From Ornithinimicrobium cerasi (GTDB lineage Bacteria > Actinomycetota > Actinomycetes > Actinomycetales > Dermatophilaceae): a stretch of 64,000 nt of DNA. Location: contig NZ_QZMN01000001.1 of assembly GCF_003702705.1 (NCBI RefSeq), forward strand, positions 124,001 to 188,000. Direction: 5' to 3'. Below are positions 43,518 through 51,942 of this stretch, one piece after another. The position numbers and the translations under genes were made by a program. The notes below the pieces were generated by a model, which saw only the letters and a program-made list of their open reading frames with translations, was not told the DNA's origin and searched no databases. Positions within the stretch are counted from its first letter, which is position 1. Each line of letters opens with the position of its first letter.

Positions 43518-44072
43518 TCAGCTGCCGAGGACGGGGGCCGAGCTGAGGTCGAGCACGCGCCCGGCGATGATGGCGTGGACGCGGGCGGACCCCGCCGACA
43601 CACGCTGGTTGACGTGGGAGAGCAGGTCGACGAAGAGGCGCTCGGCGGGGTCGTCCGACATGCGGACCCAGGACGGGTCCGAGGTGATGACGACGATGTC
43701 GAAGGGCATCGCCTGCAGCGCCACGGCGAGCTCGTCGAGCCGCTCGTCCACGACCTGGTGGGCCCGGTGCGGGTCCGACCACAGCTCCTGCTCGTCCAGG
43801 ACGCCCTGGAGCCAGTCGACGAGGCTGTCGATGAGCACCGGCTGCCGGGACGCCAGCAGAGCCCGGGTCAGGTCGAGGGTCTCCACCGTGCGCCAACCGG
43901 CCGGACGGCGCTCCTGGTGGGCGGCGATCCGCGCCACCAGGTCGGGATCCCCGGCGCCGTCCGGCAGCACCCGGGTCGCCACGAAGGTGACGTCGTCGAC
44001 ACCGGCGAACAGCGCCTCGGCGTGACGCGACTTCCCGCTCCGCGGACCGCCAAGCACGAGGGTGGTCGTCAT
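43518..44072 (-). CDS. cobU: Adenosylcobinamide kinase/guanylyltransferase
   Basis: 184 residues. P-loop GGPRSGKS at residues 8-15 directly after the start, RHAEAL, then VTFVATRV and RPAGWRTVE, the usual order in CobU/CobP. The C-terminal half keeps IDSLVDWLQGV and VVITSDPSW. It phosphorylates adenosylcobinamide and adds GMP, late steps of cobalamin assembly. No cobS or cobT is adjacent, so the other enzymes are elsewhere or the cell salvages corrinoids. Slightly diverged (DSLVDW for the usual DCLTLW), so activity on cobinamide is likely but not certain. Confidence 0.85.
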   Translation of the reverse strand: MTTTLVLGGPRSGKSRHAEALFAGVDDVTFVATRVLPDGAGDPDLVARIAAHQERRPAGWRTVETLDLTRALLASRQPVLIDSLVDWLQGVLDEQELWSDPHRAHQVVDERLDELAVALQAMPFDIVVITSDPSWVRMSDDPAERLFVDLLSHVNQRVSAGSARVHAIIAGRVLDLSSAPVLGS

Positions 44073-44178
44073 GGGGATGGCTCTCCTCCGTCAGCGGGAC
44101 AGACGCACGGGTCAGGGGTCGGCGCGTCAGGCCGTCAGCATAGCGACCCCGCAGAGGCGGCCGGCCGCGGCGCAGACG

Positions 44179-44832
44179 TCAGCGCCGCCCGCCGAGGATC
44201 CCGCCGAGCACGTCACCGAGGATGCCGCCACCGCCGCTCCCGCCGCGCGGGGCCTGGCCGGTCGCACCGCCCAGGGCGGAACCGAGGACGTCCTGCAGGA
44301 CCGAGGTCATGTCGACGCCCTGGTCGCCCTGGTCGGCGGGTGCCGCCTGCGGCCGCCCCTGCCCCAGCGGGCCGTCGGGCTGGGTGTCGCCGGTGGTGCC
44401 GCGCGAGGGCGGGGTCGCGGCCGCGCCGCCCCGCGCGCCTGCGCCGGTCACCTGCTTGGCCAACCAGGACAGCACGATCGGGGCCAGGATGGGCAGCAGC
44501 TTGCGCACGAGGGAGCTCGTCTGGGCCCCGCTGAGCCCGCCGAGCTGGTTGACGACGCCGTCGGTGTTGTTGCCGAACACGTGACCCAGGATCTTCTCCC
44601 CGTCGTTGACGTCGACCCGGTCGATCGCGACGTCGTCGGCCAGGCCGTCCTGGTGCTGGCCCAGGGCCTGGAGCAGCGACTGCGCGCCGTCCCGGCTCTG
44701 GGTGTTGGCGGCCAGGCCGCCGAGGAGCGCGGGCAGGGCGGCCCGGACCGCCTGGGTCGTGGTCGCCTCGTCGGCGCCGAGGGCCTGGGCGAGCTGGCCG
44801 GTGGGGATGTCGCGCATCAGCTGGTCGATCAT
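44179..44832 (-). CDS. DUF937 protein
   Basis: 217 residues. The family helices are MRDIPTGQLAQALGADEATTTQ, ALPALLGGLAANTQS and GEKILGHVFGNNTDGVVNQL, then LSGAQTSSLVRKLLPILAPI. The last 90 residues are Gly/Gln/Pro-rich, with a GGGGILGDVLGGILGGRR end. DUF937 proteins have no established function; they are often induced or secreted small helical proteins. Good Shine-Dalgarno (GGAGAG) upstream. Confidence 0.85.
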   Translation of the reverse strand: MIDQLMRDIPTGQLAQALGADEATTTQAVRAALPALLGGLAANTQSRDGAQSLLQALGQHQDGLADDVAIDRVDVNDGEKILGHVFGNNTDGVVNQLGGLSGAQTSSLVRKLLPILAPIVLSWLAKQVTGAGARGGAAATPPSRGTTGDTQPDGPLGQGRPQAAPADQGDQGVDMTSVLQDVLGSALGGATGQAPRGGSGGGGILGDVLGGILGGRR

Positions 44833-44922
44833 GGTGATCTCTCCTTCGTCCCGGCCCCTGTCTGGGACCGCTCCTGAGGCCGAGCCTAGGACAGAGGGGC
44901 GACGAGGGCCTACGTTGGACGG

Positions 44923-45138
44923 ATGAGCGACACCTACACCTGGGTCTTCCAGACGTCGGACGGCGAGTCCCTACCGGATCTCGGCCTGTCCTCGACCGCG
45001 TTCCCCACGCAGGCGGACGCCGAGGCGTGGCTCGGTCAGGAGTGGCCGACCCTCGCGGACGCCGGGGTCGAGGCGGTCACGCTGCGACGCGGCGGGGACG
45101 ACGTCTACGGCCCGATGAGCCTCTCGCCGGCCGAGTAG
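44923..45138 (+). CDS. Small conserved hypothetical protein
   Basis: 71 residues from an ATG. Pattern of a small alpha/beta protein: MSDTYTWVFQTSDGESL, FPTQADAEAWLGQEW, VEAVTLRRGGDDVYGPMSL. No catalytic motif. I recognise similar short proteins in actinobacterial genomes but no function. It is divergent from the DUF937 gene and convergent with DUF3043. Confidence 0.75.
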   Translation: MSDTYTWVFQTSDGESLPDLGLSSTAFPTQADAEAWLGQEWPTLADAGVEAVTLRRGGDDVYGPMSLSPAE

Positions 45139-45202
45139 CGAACCGGGCCAGGTCGCCAGCCCGGGGTCCGAGACATCAGGCAGCGGCGGACCCGACCTCA
45201 GG

Positions 45203-45802
45203 TCAGCGGCGGACCAGCGGGTCCCCGGGCTTGACGGCCGGTCGCGGGATGCGACTGCCGCGCATCTGGAACGAGCGCAGCACGACATACATCGCCGAAC
45301 CCTTGGACGGCTCGTGGCCGAAGGCGGTGACGAAGCGGGCCTTGGTCTGGCGCCACAGCAGCCAGGCGCCGAGGATCGTGAGCATCATCAGCGAGTAGGC
45401 GCCGACCATCGAGACCAGCCCCGCCCAGGCCTGGGGGATGAACGTGAGCGCGAGGATGACGAGCATCGCCGGCAGCAGGATCTCGCCGAACGTGCGGCGC
45501 GAGTCCACGGCGTCGCGCAGGAATCGGCGCTCCGGTCCCCGGTCCCGGGGGGTGAGGTACTTCTCGTCGCCCCGCAGCATGGCCTCGCGCGCCCGAGCCC
45601 GCTCGGCCCGGGCCCGCGCCTTGGCGTCAGGGGACTTGGAGGCCGCGGCGCCGCCCACGAGCGGACGACGGTTGGCCGCCTCGGCCTCGCGGCGCTTGGG
45701 GGTGGGCCGGCCCTTGCCGGTCGGACGGGACCCGTCCGCGGCGGCGGTCGGCGCCGCGACCGCCTGGTCCTTGGGCTCGGTCGACCTCTTGGAGAACAGC
45801 AC
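45203..45802 (-). CDS. DUF3043 membrane protein
   Basis: 199 residues from ATG 45802. The first ~95 residues are basic and Ala/Lys/Arg-rich (KGRPTPKRREAEAANRR, AREAMLRGDEKYLTPRDRGP). Two membrane helices follow (about 110-128 and 134-152), then a short basic tail with RGSRIPRPAVKPGDPLVRR. This is the DUF3043 pattern found in most actinobacteria near erpA and cta/qcr genes. Function unknown. Confidence 0.88.
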   Translation of the reverse strand: MLFSKRSTEPKDQAVAAPTAAADGSRPTGKGRPTPKRREAEAANRRPLVGGAAASKSPDAKARARAERARAREAMLRGDEKYLTPRDRGPERRFLRDAVDSRRTFGEILLPAMLVILALTFIPQAWAGLVSMVGAYSLMMLTILGAWLLWRQTKARFVTAFGHEPSKGSAMYVVLRSFQMRGSRIPRPAVKPGDPLVRR

Positions 45803-46056
45803 CGACCCAGTCTAGGTCAGGGGTATGCCGCGCCCGCCCCCAAGTCCGTCGCGGCCGCACCCCGGAGTGCGGCCGTCAGTCTGCACCCCTTAGCGGCCCC
45901 ACCCCGCCGGAGTGCGGTCGCCCTAGCAGGACCTCCATCGCGCTGGAGCATGATGACGGTCCCGTCAAGGTGACCGCACCCCCGGTGGGGTGCTCGCGGG
46001 GAGAGCCGGTCACGCTGCGGCGGCGAGCCGGTGCGTCGCTGGCTAGAGTCGGACGG
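45803..46056. promoter_or_regulatory. Intergenic region with repeated GTGCGG/CCGCAC half-sites
   Basis: Between DUF3043 and the divergent M20 gene. GGCCGCAC-N6-GTGCGGCC (45853-45874) is a perfect dyad. Another GTGCGGTC at 45912-45919 and its complement GACCGCAC at 45972-45979 repeat the half-site. These could be operators or nested hairpins. No gene was found here. Confidence 0.4.
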
Positions 46057-47454
46057 GTGAGCGACCCCACGACGACCGCCCCGACCGCCGACCCCAGCCC
46101 GTCGCACGACCTGGCCGCCCGCGTCCGCGACCTCATGCCCGGGGTCCGCTCCGACCTCGAGTCCCTGTCGCGCATCCCCTCCGTCTCCCTCGACTCCTTC
46201 GACCAGCGGCACGTCGAGGACAGCGCGCTCGCGGTGGCCGACCTGCTGCGCGCCGAGGGTCTCGAGGTGGAGATCGTGCGCGAGGGCGGGCGTCCCGCGG
46301 TCATCGGGCACCTGCCCGCGCCGGAGGGCGCGCCGACCGTCCTGCTCTACGCGCACCACGACGTGCAGCCGCCGGGGGATGAGTCCGATTGGGACACCCC
46401 GCCGTTCCGGCCCACGCTTGTCGGGGACCGGCTCTTCGGCCGGGGGGTCGCGGACGACAAGGCCGGCGTCATGGCCCACGTCGCCGCCCTCCGGGCCCAC
46501 GGTGGTCGCCCGCCGGTGGGAGTCACCGTCTTCGTCGAGGGGGAGGAGGAGGTCGGCTCGGACTCCCTGCCCACCATCCTCGAGCGGCACGGCGACCGGC
46601 TGGCCTGTGACGCGATCGTGCTCGCCGACTCGCACAACTGGAAGATCGGCGTGCCCGCCCTCACCACGACGCTGCGCGGCATGGTCCGGGTGGTCGTCGA
46701 GGTCCGCGCGCTCGACCACGGGGTCCACTCCGGCCTCTACGGAGGGGCCGTCCCGGACGGGCTCACCGCGCTCTGCCGGCTCCTGGCCACCCTGCACGAC
46801 GACGCGGGGGACGTCGCCGTCAGCGGGCTGCGCAGCTCCGAGGCCGCCGACCTCGACTACTCCGAGGACGACCTGCGCGCCGACTCCGGCCTCGCCCAGG
46901 GGGTGCGCCCGATCGGCACCGGCTCGATCCTGTCCCGCCTGTGGACCCGTCCCTCGTTGACCGTCATCGGGATCGACGCACCCTCGGTCGACAAGGCGGC
47001 CAACCTTCTGACCCCGGTCGGACGGGCCAAGCTGTCGATGCGCATCCACCCCGAGGAGGCGCCGGGGACGGCATACCTCGCCCTGAAGGAGCACCTCGAG
47101 AAGAACGCACCCTGGGGGTGCCAGGTGAGCGTGCGTCTCGACGACGAGGGGTCCGGGTTCGCCGCCGACGCGCAGGGACCGGTGTATGACGCGGCCCGCT
47201 CGGCCTTCCGCGACGCCTGGGGAGGGGTCGAGCCGGTCGACATCGGGGTCGGCGGGTCGATCCCGTTCGTCGCGGCCTTCGCGGGGCGCTTCCCTGACGC
47301 CGCGATCCTGGTCACCGGGGTCGAGGACCCCGACAGCCGCGCCCACGCGGCGAACGAGAGCTTGCACCTGGGCGAGTTCGAGAAGGTGTGCCTCGCCGAG
47401 GCGCTGCTGCTCGACCGGCTCGGGTCCACCGACAGGGAGGCACAGCATGGCTGA
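46057..47454 (+). CDS. M20-family dipeptidase/peptidase
   Basis: 465 residues from GTG 46057. Metal ligands in LLYAHHDVQPPG, GRGVADDKAGVMAHV and FVEGEEEVGSDSL, with HNWKIG and GHGVHSG-like segments (DHGVHSGLYGG) of the dimerisation and catalytic domains. Zinc exopeptidases of this subgroup act on dipeptides or N-acyl amino acids in the cytoplasm; the exact substrate is unknown. Its last 8 bases overlap the next gene's start. Confidence 0.93.
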   Translation: MSDPTTTAPTADPSPSHDLAARVRDLMPGVRSDLESLSRIPSVSLDSFDQRHVEDSALAVADLLRAEGLEVEIVREGGRPAVIGHLPAPEGAPTVLLYAHHDVQPPGDESDWDTPPFRPTLVGDRLFGRGVADDKAGVMAHVAALRAHGGRPPVGVTVFVEGEEEVGSDSLPTILERHGDRLACDAIVLADSHNWKIGVPALTTTLRGMVRVVVEVRALDHGVHSGLYGGAVPDGLTALCRLLATLHDDAGDVAVSGLRSSEAADLDYSEDDLRADSGLAQGVRPIGTGSILSRLWTRPSLTVIGIDAPSVDKAANLLTPVGRAKLSMRIHPEEAPGTAYLALKEHLEKNAPWGCQVSVRLDDEGSGFAADAQGPVYDAARSAFRDAWGGVEPVDIGVGGSIPFVAAFAGRFPDAAILVTGVEDPDSRAHAANESLHLGEFEKVCLAEALLLDRLGSTDREAQHG

Positions 47455-48400
47455 GACGAAGACCGGCAGCTACGTGGCGAAGGACGGCAGCTACGAGCGC
47501 AAGACGCGCTACATCGAGACGCGGATCACCAGGGACGGGGAGGACGGGTTCGCGGTGGAGCCGGGGCGCTACCGGCTCGTCGTGTCGCGCGCCTGCCCGT
47601 GGGCGCACCGCGCGATCCTGACGCGGATGCTGCTCGGGCTCGACGATGTGCTGTCGATGGGGGTGTGCGGCCCGGTGCACGACGAGGACTCGTGGACCTT
47701 CGACCTCGACCCCGGCGGTGTCGACCCGGTGCTCGGCATCCCCAAGCTCAAGGACGCGTATGACGCGCGGCCCGGTGGGATGACGGAGTCCGGCGTGACG
47801 GTGCCCGCGATCGTCGACACGACGACTGGTCAGGTGGTGACCAACGACTTCCACCAGATCGTCAAGGACCTGGTGACGGAGTGGACGGACTTCCAGGGGG
47901 CCGACGCGCCGGACCTGTGGCCCGAGGCGCTGCGGGTGGAGATCGAGAAGATGTCGGACCTGAACTACCGGGAGGTGAACAACGGGGTCTACCGGTGCGG
48001 GTTCGCCGGCAGCCAGGAGGCGTACGACGACGCCTTCGACCGGTTGTTCTCGCGGTTGGCGACTCTGGAGGAGCACCTGTCGTCGCGGCGCTACTTGGTG
48101 GGGGACCAGCTCACGCTGGCCGACGTGCGGTTGTGGCCGACCCTGGTGCGCTTCGACGCGGCGTACCACGGGCACTTCAAGTGCAACCTGCGCAAGCTCA
48201 CCGAGATGCCGGTGCTGTGGGCGTATGCCCGCGACCTGTGGCAGACGTGGGACTTCGGCTCGACGGTGGACCTGGAGCACGTCAAGGCGCACTATTACGC
48301 CACCCACCTCGACATCAACCCGACCGGGATCGTGCCCAAGGGGCCGGACGTGTCCGGGTGGGAGGAGCCGCACGGGCGGGAGGTCGTTGGCCCGCGTTGA
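47447..48400 (+). CDS. Xi-class glutathionyl-hydroquinone-reductase-like transferase
   Basis: 317 residues from ATG 47447, overlapping the M20 stop. The catalytic Cys is in SRACPWAHR (about residue 50), the hallmark of the xi class (CPWAHR), and the C-terminal helical domain holds LVGDQLTLADVRLWPTLVRF. In proteobacteria the enzyme reduces glutathionyl-hydroquinones with glutathione. Most actinobacteria make mycothiol instead, so the thiol partner here is uncertain. Translational coupling to the peptidase suggests linked use, but the reason is not clear. Confidence 0.9.
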   Translation: MAETKTGSYVAKDGSYERKTRYIETRITRDGEDGFAVEPGRYRLVVSRACPWAHRAILTRMLLGLDDVLSMGVCGPVHDEDSWTFDLDPGGVDPVLGIPKLKDAYDARPGGMTESGVTVPAIVDTTTGQVVTNDFHQIVKDLVTEWTDFQGADAPDLWPEALRVEIEKMSDLNYREVNNGVYRCGFAGSQEAYDDAFDRLFSRLATLEEHLSSRRYLVGDQLTLADVRLWPTLVRFDAAYHGHFKCNLRKLTEMPVLWAYARDLWQTWDFGSTVDLEHVKAHYYATHLDINPTGIVPKGPDVSGWEEPHGREVVGPR

Positions 48401-48415
48401 CACCGGGGTATGACG

Positions 48416-48445
48416 AAGGGCCCGGTCCGTGAGGACCGGGCCCTT
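48416..48445 (+). terminator. Terminator after the M20/transferase pair
   Basis: A perfect 13-bp stem, AAGGGCCCGGTCC with GGACCGGGCCCTT, and a GTGA loop, 15 bases past the stop codon. It also lies 24 bases beyond the stop of the convergent Tat-protein gene. Confidence 0.85.
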
Positions 48446-48468
48446 GCGCTGCGCCCTAGCTCAGATGC

Positions 48469-49029
48469 TCATGCACCGCAGCACAGCGTGCACTGAGCGC
48501 CCTGGATCGGTGGGGTGTTCAGGCTGCCGCTGGACGCCGAAGCACTGAGGACGAACGTACATTCGGCGTCACACTCGTAGACCGAATAGACCACGGTGAA
48601 CTCCGTGTTCTGGCTGTTGCCCGAGGGGTTCTCCGTGTCTACGTGAAGTGTGATGCTCTGGCCCGCGGTCACGCACTGACCACCGACGGCACAGGTCGCG
48701 CACGCGCAGGCGGTACCTTGAACTACGTTGACGGCGTAAGAGGGCTCAGTCACCCCGGCCACAGTGACAGAGGTGATTACGACGACGAGGTCCGTGTTCG
48801 AGGTGTTGGTCACCTCGAGCTCGAACCGGTAGCCCTTGAAGAGGTCTTGGGAGGCTCCCGGCAACTTGCAGGCGGCGCCCGTGAAGTCGACCGTGGGCGG
48901 GCAGGACAAGGGCGAGCAGGTCAATGCCTGGGCAGGAGCAGCGATGGCGATGACGGGGACGCTCCAGGCGGCGCCCTTGACGAGGGTGCGGCGGCTTGGG
49001 CTTAAGCCACCGGTGTTCTGAGAAGTCAT
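48469..49029 (-). CDS. Tat-exported cysteine-rich protein
   Basis: 186 residues from ATG 49029, behind AAGGGGAA. The N-terminus carries a twin-arginine signal (SRRTLVKGAAWSVPVIAIAAPAQA). The mature part has about 12 cysteines, paired as in an extracellular beta-sandwich (GTACACATCAVGGQC, YECDAEC, AQCTLCC), and no transmembrane tail. No family is recognised. Base composition is visibly lower in GC than its neighbours, with unusual codons, so recent acquisition or a special expression state is possible. A sigma70-like promoter and a CRP/GlxR-like box lie upstream. Confidence 0.75.
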   Translation of the reverse strand: MTSQNTGGLSPSRRTLVKGAAWSVPVIAIAAPAQALTCSPLSCPPTVDFTGAACKLPGASQDLFKGYRFELEVTNTSNTDLVVVITSVTVAGVTEPSYAVNVVQGTACACATCAVGGQCVTAGQSITLHVDTENPSGNSQNTEFTVVYSVYECDAECTFVLSASASSGSLNTPPIQGAQCTLCCGA

Positions 49030-49075
49030 GGGTTCCCCTTGATCACGGATTAGGTCGGGCGCACGCGCCGCTGTC

Positions 49076-49128
49076 AGACTATCGCCTCTGCACCGCGAGT
49101 CAACGAAAAAACTATGACCCGCGTCACA
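49076..49128 (-). promoter_or_regulatory. Promoter and CRP/GlxR-like site of the Cys-rich protein gene
   Basis: On the minus strand TTGACT (49103-49098) and TAGTCT (49081-49076) are 16 bases apart, a good -35/-10 pair. Further upstream TGTGA-N6-TCATA (49128-49113) differs at one base from the CRP/GlxR consensus TGTGA-N6-TCACA. The site is about 50 bases before the expected start of transcription. A cAMP-responsive regulator is not encoded in the window, but an adenylate cyclase is. Confidence 0.5.
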
Positions 49129-49246
49129 GACTGCTGAGAGATGCATCACGGGAACGCGCCTCACGGGCGCGCACCCCGGGACCCCCGTCGAGGACGTACA
49201 CGCCTGCGGGAAGCATACTCCACGACGTCAAGTAGCATCGCCGAAC

Positions 49247-50377
49247 GTGACCGTGCCCAGTGACCTCGTCCAGGACGACAGCGGAGAGGCCCTCGCCGAC
49301 TCCACCTCCGACGCCTCCCTCGCCCGCAGCCTCGCGCGCAGCCTCGAGATCGAGAAGCAGCTGGAGACCGACCCCGGCCGTTTCCGGATGCTCACCGGGG
49401 ACCGGCCCACCGGCCACCTCCACCTCGGTCACTACTTCGGCAGCCTGCGCAACCGCGTCGCCCTGCAGGACAAGGGCGTCGACACGTTCGTCCTCATCGC
49501 GGACTACCAGGTCATCACCGACCGCGACGGCGTCGACAGCATCCAGGAGCGCGTCTACTCCCTCCTCACCGACTACCTGTCCATCGGCCTCGACCCGGCT
49601 CGGACGACGATCTTCGCGCACTCCGCCGTGCCGGCCCTCAACCAGCTGATGCTGCCCTTCCTGTCCCTCGTGACCGACTCCGAGCTGCGCCGCAACCCCA
49701 CGGTCAAGGCCGAGCAGGACGCCACGGGCGGCCGGCCGATGAGTGGCCTGATGCTCACCTACCCGGTCCACCAGGCCGCGGACATCCTCTTCTGCAAGGC
49801 CAACGTGGTGCCGGTCGGCAAGGACCAGCTCCCGCACCTCGAACAGACGCGCGTCGTCGCCCGCCGCTTCGACGAGCGCTACGGCCGCGCCGGCGACCAG
49901 GCCGCCCCCGTCTTCCCGCAGCCCGACGCCCTGCTCTCCGAGGTCCCGAACCTGCTCGGCACCGACGGGACCAAGATGAGCAAGTCCCGCGGCAACACCG
50001 TCGAGCTGCGGATGAGCGCCGACGAGACGGCCAAGGTGCTGAAGAAGGCGGTCACCGACTCCGACCGGCGCATCACCTACGACCCCTCGAACCGCCCCGA
50101 GGTGTCCAACCTCGTGCTCCTCGCCTCGCTCACGACCGGGCGCGACCCGCACCAGATCGCCGAGGAGATCGGCGACGGCGGCTCCGGCACCCTGAAGAAG
50201 CTCGTCACCGAGTCCGTCAACGACTACCTCGCCCCTGTCCGCGCCCGTCGCATCGAGCTCGAGTCCGACCCGGCCGAGCTGCGCCGGGTCCTGGCCGAGG
50301 GCAACGACCGCGCGAACGAGGTCGCCGAGGCCACCCTCGGCGAGGTCCGCGAGGCCATGCAGATGGTCTACGGCTGA
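49247..50377 (+). CDS. trpS: Tryptophanyl-tRNA synthetase
   Basis: Charges tRNA-Trp. 376 residues from GTG 49247. Class I motifs: the HIGH-like TGHLHLGHYFGS near residue 56 and the KMSKS loop GTKMSKSRGN at about 247. An N-terminal extension of ~40 residues precedes the core. TAGCAT (49233-49238) is placed as the -10 box of a leaderless transcript. The gene has no T-box or leader peptide. An AT-rich promoter separates it from glycerate kinase. Confidence 0.96.
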   Translation: MTVPSDLVQDDSGEALADSTSDASLARSLARSLEIEKQLETDPGRFRMLTGDRPTGHLHLGHYFGSLRNRVALQDKGVDTFVLIADYQVITDRDGVDSIQERVYSLLTDYLSIGLDPARTTIFAHSAVPALNQLMLPFLSLVTDSELRRNPTVKAEQDATGGRPMSGLMLTYPVHQAADILFCKANVVPVGKDQLPHLEQTRVVARRFDERYGRAGDQAAPVFPQPDALLSEVPNLLGTDGTKMSKSRGNTVELRMSADETAKVLKKAVTDSDRRITYDPSNRPEVSNLVLLASLTTGRDPHQIAEEIGDGGSGTLKKLVTESVNDYLAPVRARRIELESDPAELRRVLAEGNDRANEVAEATLGEVREAMQMVYG

Positions 50378-50382
50378 CTCCT

Positions 50383-50390
50383 TATATACA
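50383..50390 (+). promoter_or_regulatory. AT-rich -10 element before glycerate kinase
   Basis: TATATACA is strikingly AT-rich for this genome and ends three bases before the ATG of the kinase gene. It may be a -10 box with a very short leader, or serve as an unwinding site for start selection. No Shine-Dalgarno is visible. Confidence 0.4.
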
Positions 50391-50393
50391 GGT

Positions 50394-51491
50394 ATGACGT
50401 CTCCTCCCCGGCCCCGCGTCGTCGTCGTCTCCGACGGTGCGGCCGGCCTCCCTCCGCAGCAGGCCGCAGAAGATGTCGCCGCTGAATGGGCCCGGTCCGC
50501 GCCGCACGCCGACGTCGAGGCTCACGCCAGCTCCGACGGCGGGGCCGGCTTCGGTGACGTCGTCGCCGGTGCGCTCGGTGCGGCGCGCCACCCCGTCCTC
50601 GTGCCCGGCCCCCTCGGCGAGGAGGTGCCCGCCGAGATCGCCGTGGTCGAGCGCGGCGGCGAGGTGACGGCATACCTCGACAGCGCCCAGGCGTGCGGGC
50701 GCCACCTCGTCCCCGAGGGGCGACTGGAGGACCCGTCGGGTATGTCGAGCGCCGGCGTGGGCAGGCTCGTGCGCCTCGCGCGCGAGCTGGGTGCGAGCCG
50801 CATCGTCGTGGGCGTCGGTCCGTTGGCCTGCCACGACGGTGGCGCCGGGCTGCTGGCCGAGCTCGGGGCGGGGGAGGACCTGGCCCGACTGCCGGAGGTG
50901 CGCCACGGCTGGGCCGACGTGCGGCTCGTGCTGGCGGTGACCAGGGAGTCGCCGCTGCTGGGGTTCCACGGCGCGTCGGCCACCCTCACCGAGGACCACG
51001 GCGTCGCCCCGGAGGTGAGCCAGCGCCTGGAGACGGCGCTGGGCGAGCTCAGCGACCGCGTCAACCAGCTCCTGCCCCCGGCGCGCGACCTGCTCACCGG
51101 GCTGCCCCGCCGACCCGAGCGCGAGGCCGGCTCGGGGGTCGGGGGTGGCGTGGGCTACGCGCTGCAGCTCCTCGGTGCCCGCACCGGCACCGGGGCGCGG
51201 CTCCTGCTCGAGGAGCTGGGCATCGGCCGGCGGCTGCCCGGCGGGCTGCTCGTGCTGGTGAGCGCCGCCTACGACGGGCGGACGGTGCACGACGGCGTCG
51301 TCGCCGAGACCGCCGCAGCCGCCCTGGGGACGGCCACGCCCACCGTCGTCCTGGCGGACAGCGTGGCGGTGGGGCGGCGCGAGGGGATGGCGCTGGGGGT
51401 GAGCGGGTCCTACGAGAGGCGCCCCGGGGAAGCGCTCGGGGACCTCGCCGCCCGGGTGGCCCGGACCTGGACACCCGTCCCGAGGGCGTAG
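50394..51491 (+). CDS. Glycerate kinase
   Basis: 365 residues from ATG 50394. Of the GarK/GlxK type: VVVVSDGAAGLPPQQAAEDV at the start (the DSFKGS-like region is degenerate), LVPEGRLEDPSGMSSAGVG, GVGGGVGYALQLLGA, and the C-terminal FTGEG-like strand replaced by ATPTVVLADSVAV. It would phosphorylate glycerate for entry into glycolysis. The key Asp/Ser motifs of the family are diverged, so activity is probable but not assured. Upstream of erpA, as in many actinobacteria. Confidence 0.75.
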   Translation: MTSPPRPRVVVVSDGAAGLPPQQAAEDVAAEWARSAPHADVEAHASSDGGAGFGDVVAGALGAARHPVLVPGPLGEEVPAEIAVVERGGEVTAYLDSAQACGRHLVPEGRLEDPSGMSSAGVGRLVRLARELGASRIVVGVGPLACHDGGAGLLAELGAGEDLARLPEVRHGWADVRLVLAVTRESPLLGFHGASATLTEDHGVAPEVSQRLETALGELSDRVNQLLPPARDLLTGLPRRPEREAGSGVGGGVGYALQLLGARTGTGARLLLEELGIGRRLPGGLLVLVSAAYDGRTVHDGVVAETAAAALGTATPTVVLADSVAVGRREGMALGVSGSYERRPGEALGDLAARVARTWTPVPRA

Positions 51492-51572
51492 GCTGGAGGG
51501 ACGAGGACGGGAACAACCGCACCCACCGGCGAGTTGGCACCCAGGACGACTTCCCTCACGAGAGGACACCCG

Positions 51573-51926
51573 ATGACGGACACCCAGAGCACCACCACGA
51601 CCCACGGCGTCGAGCTCACCGACGTCGCCGCCGGCAAGGTACGCAGCCTGCTCGAGCAGGAGGGCCGCGACGACCTGCGCCTGCGCATCGGCGTGCAGCC
51701 CGGCGGCTGCTCCGGTCTCATCTACCAGCTGTACTTCGACGAGCGGACCCTCGACGGGGACCTGTTCCGCGACTTCGACGGGGTCGAGGTCGTCGTGGAC
51801 CGGATGAGCGCCCCCTACCTCGACGGCGCGAAGATCGACTTCGCCGACACCATCGAGAAGCAGGGCTTCACGATCGACAACCCCAACGCGGGCAGCTCCT
51901 GCGCCTGCGGCGACAGCTTCTCCTAA
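51573..51926 (+). CDS. erpA: Iron-sulfur cluster insertion protein (A-type carrier)
   Basis: 117 residues from ATG 51573. A-type carrier fold with the three conserved cysteines: GGCSGLIYQLYFDE and the end SSCACGDSF (C-x-C). Donates iron-sulfur clusters to apoproteins such as LipA and respiratory enzymes. Shine-Dalgarno GAGAGG upstream. It is 17 bases from aat on the same strand. Confidence 0.95.
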   Translation: MTDTQSTTTTHGVELTDVAAGKVRSLLEQEGRDDLRLRIGVQPGGCSGLIYQLYFDERTLDGDLFRDFDGVEVVVDRMSAPYLDGAKIDFADTIEKQGFTIDNPNAGSSCACGDSFS

Positions 51927-51942
51927 GCCCCGACCCGCAGCC

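Noticed and set aside
46021-46057. Longer start for the M20 peptidase (frame open from 45970)
   Set aside because: The upstream part lacks family similarity and overlaps the half-site-rich intergenic region; GTG 46057 gives the normal length.
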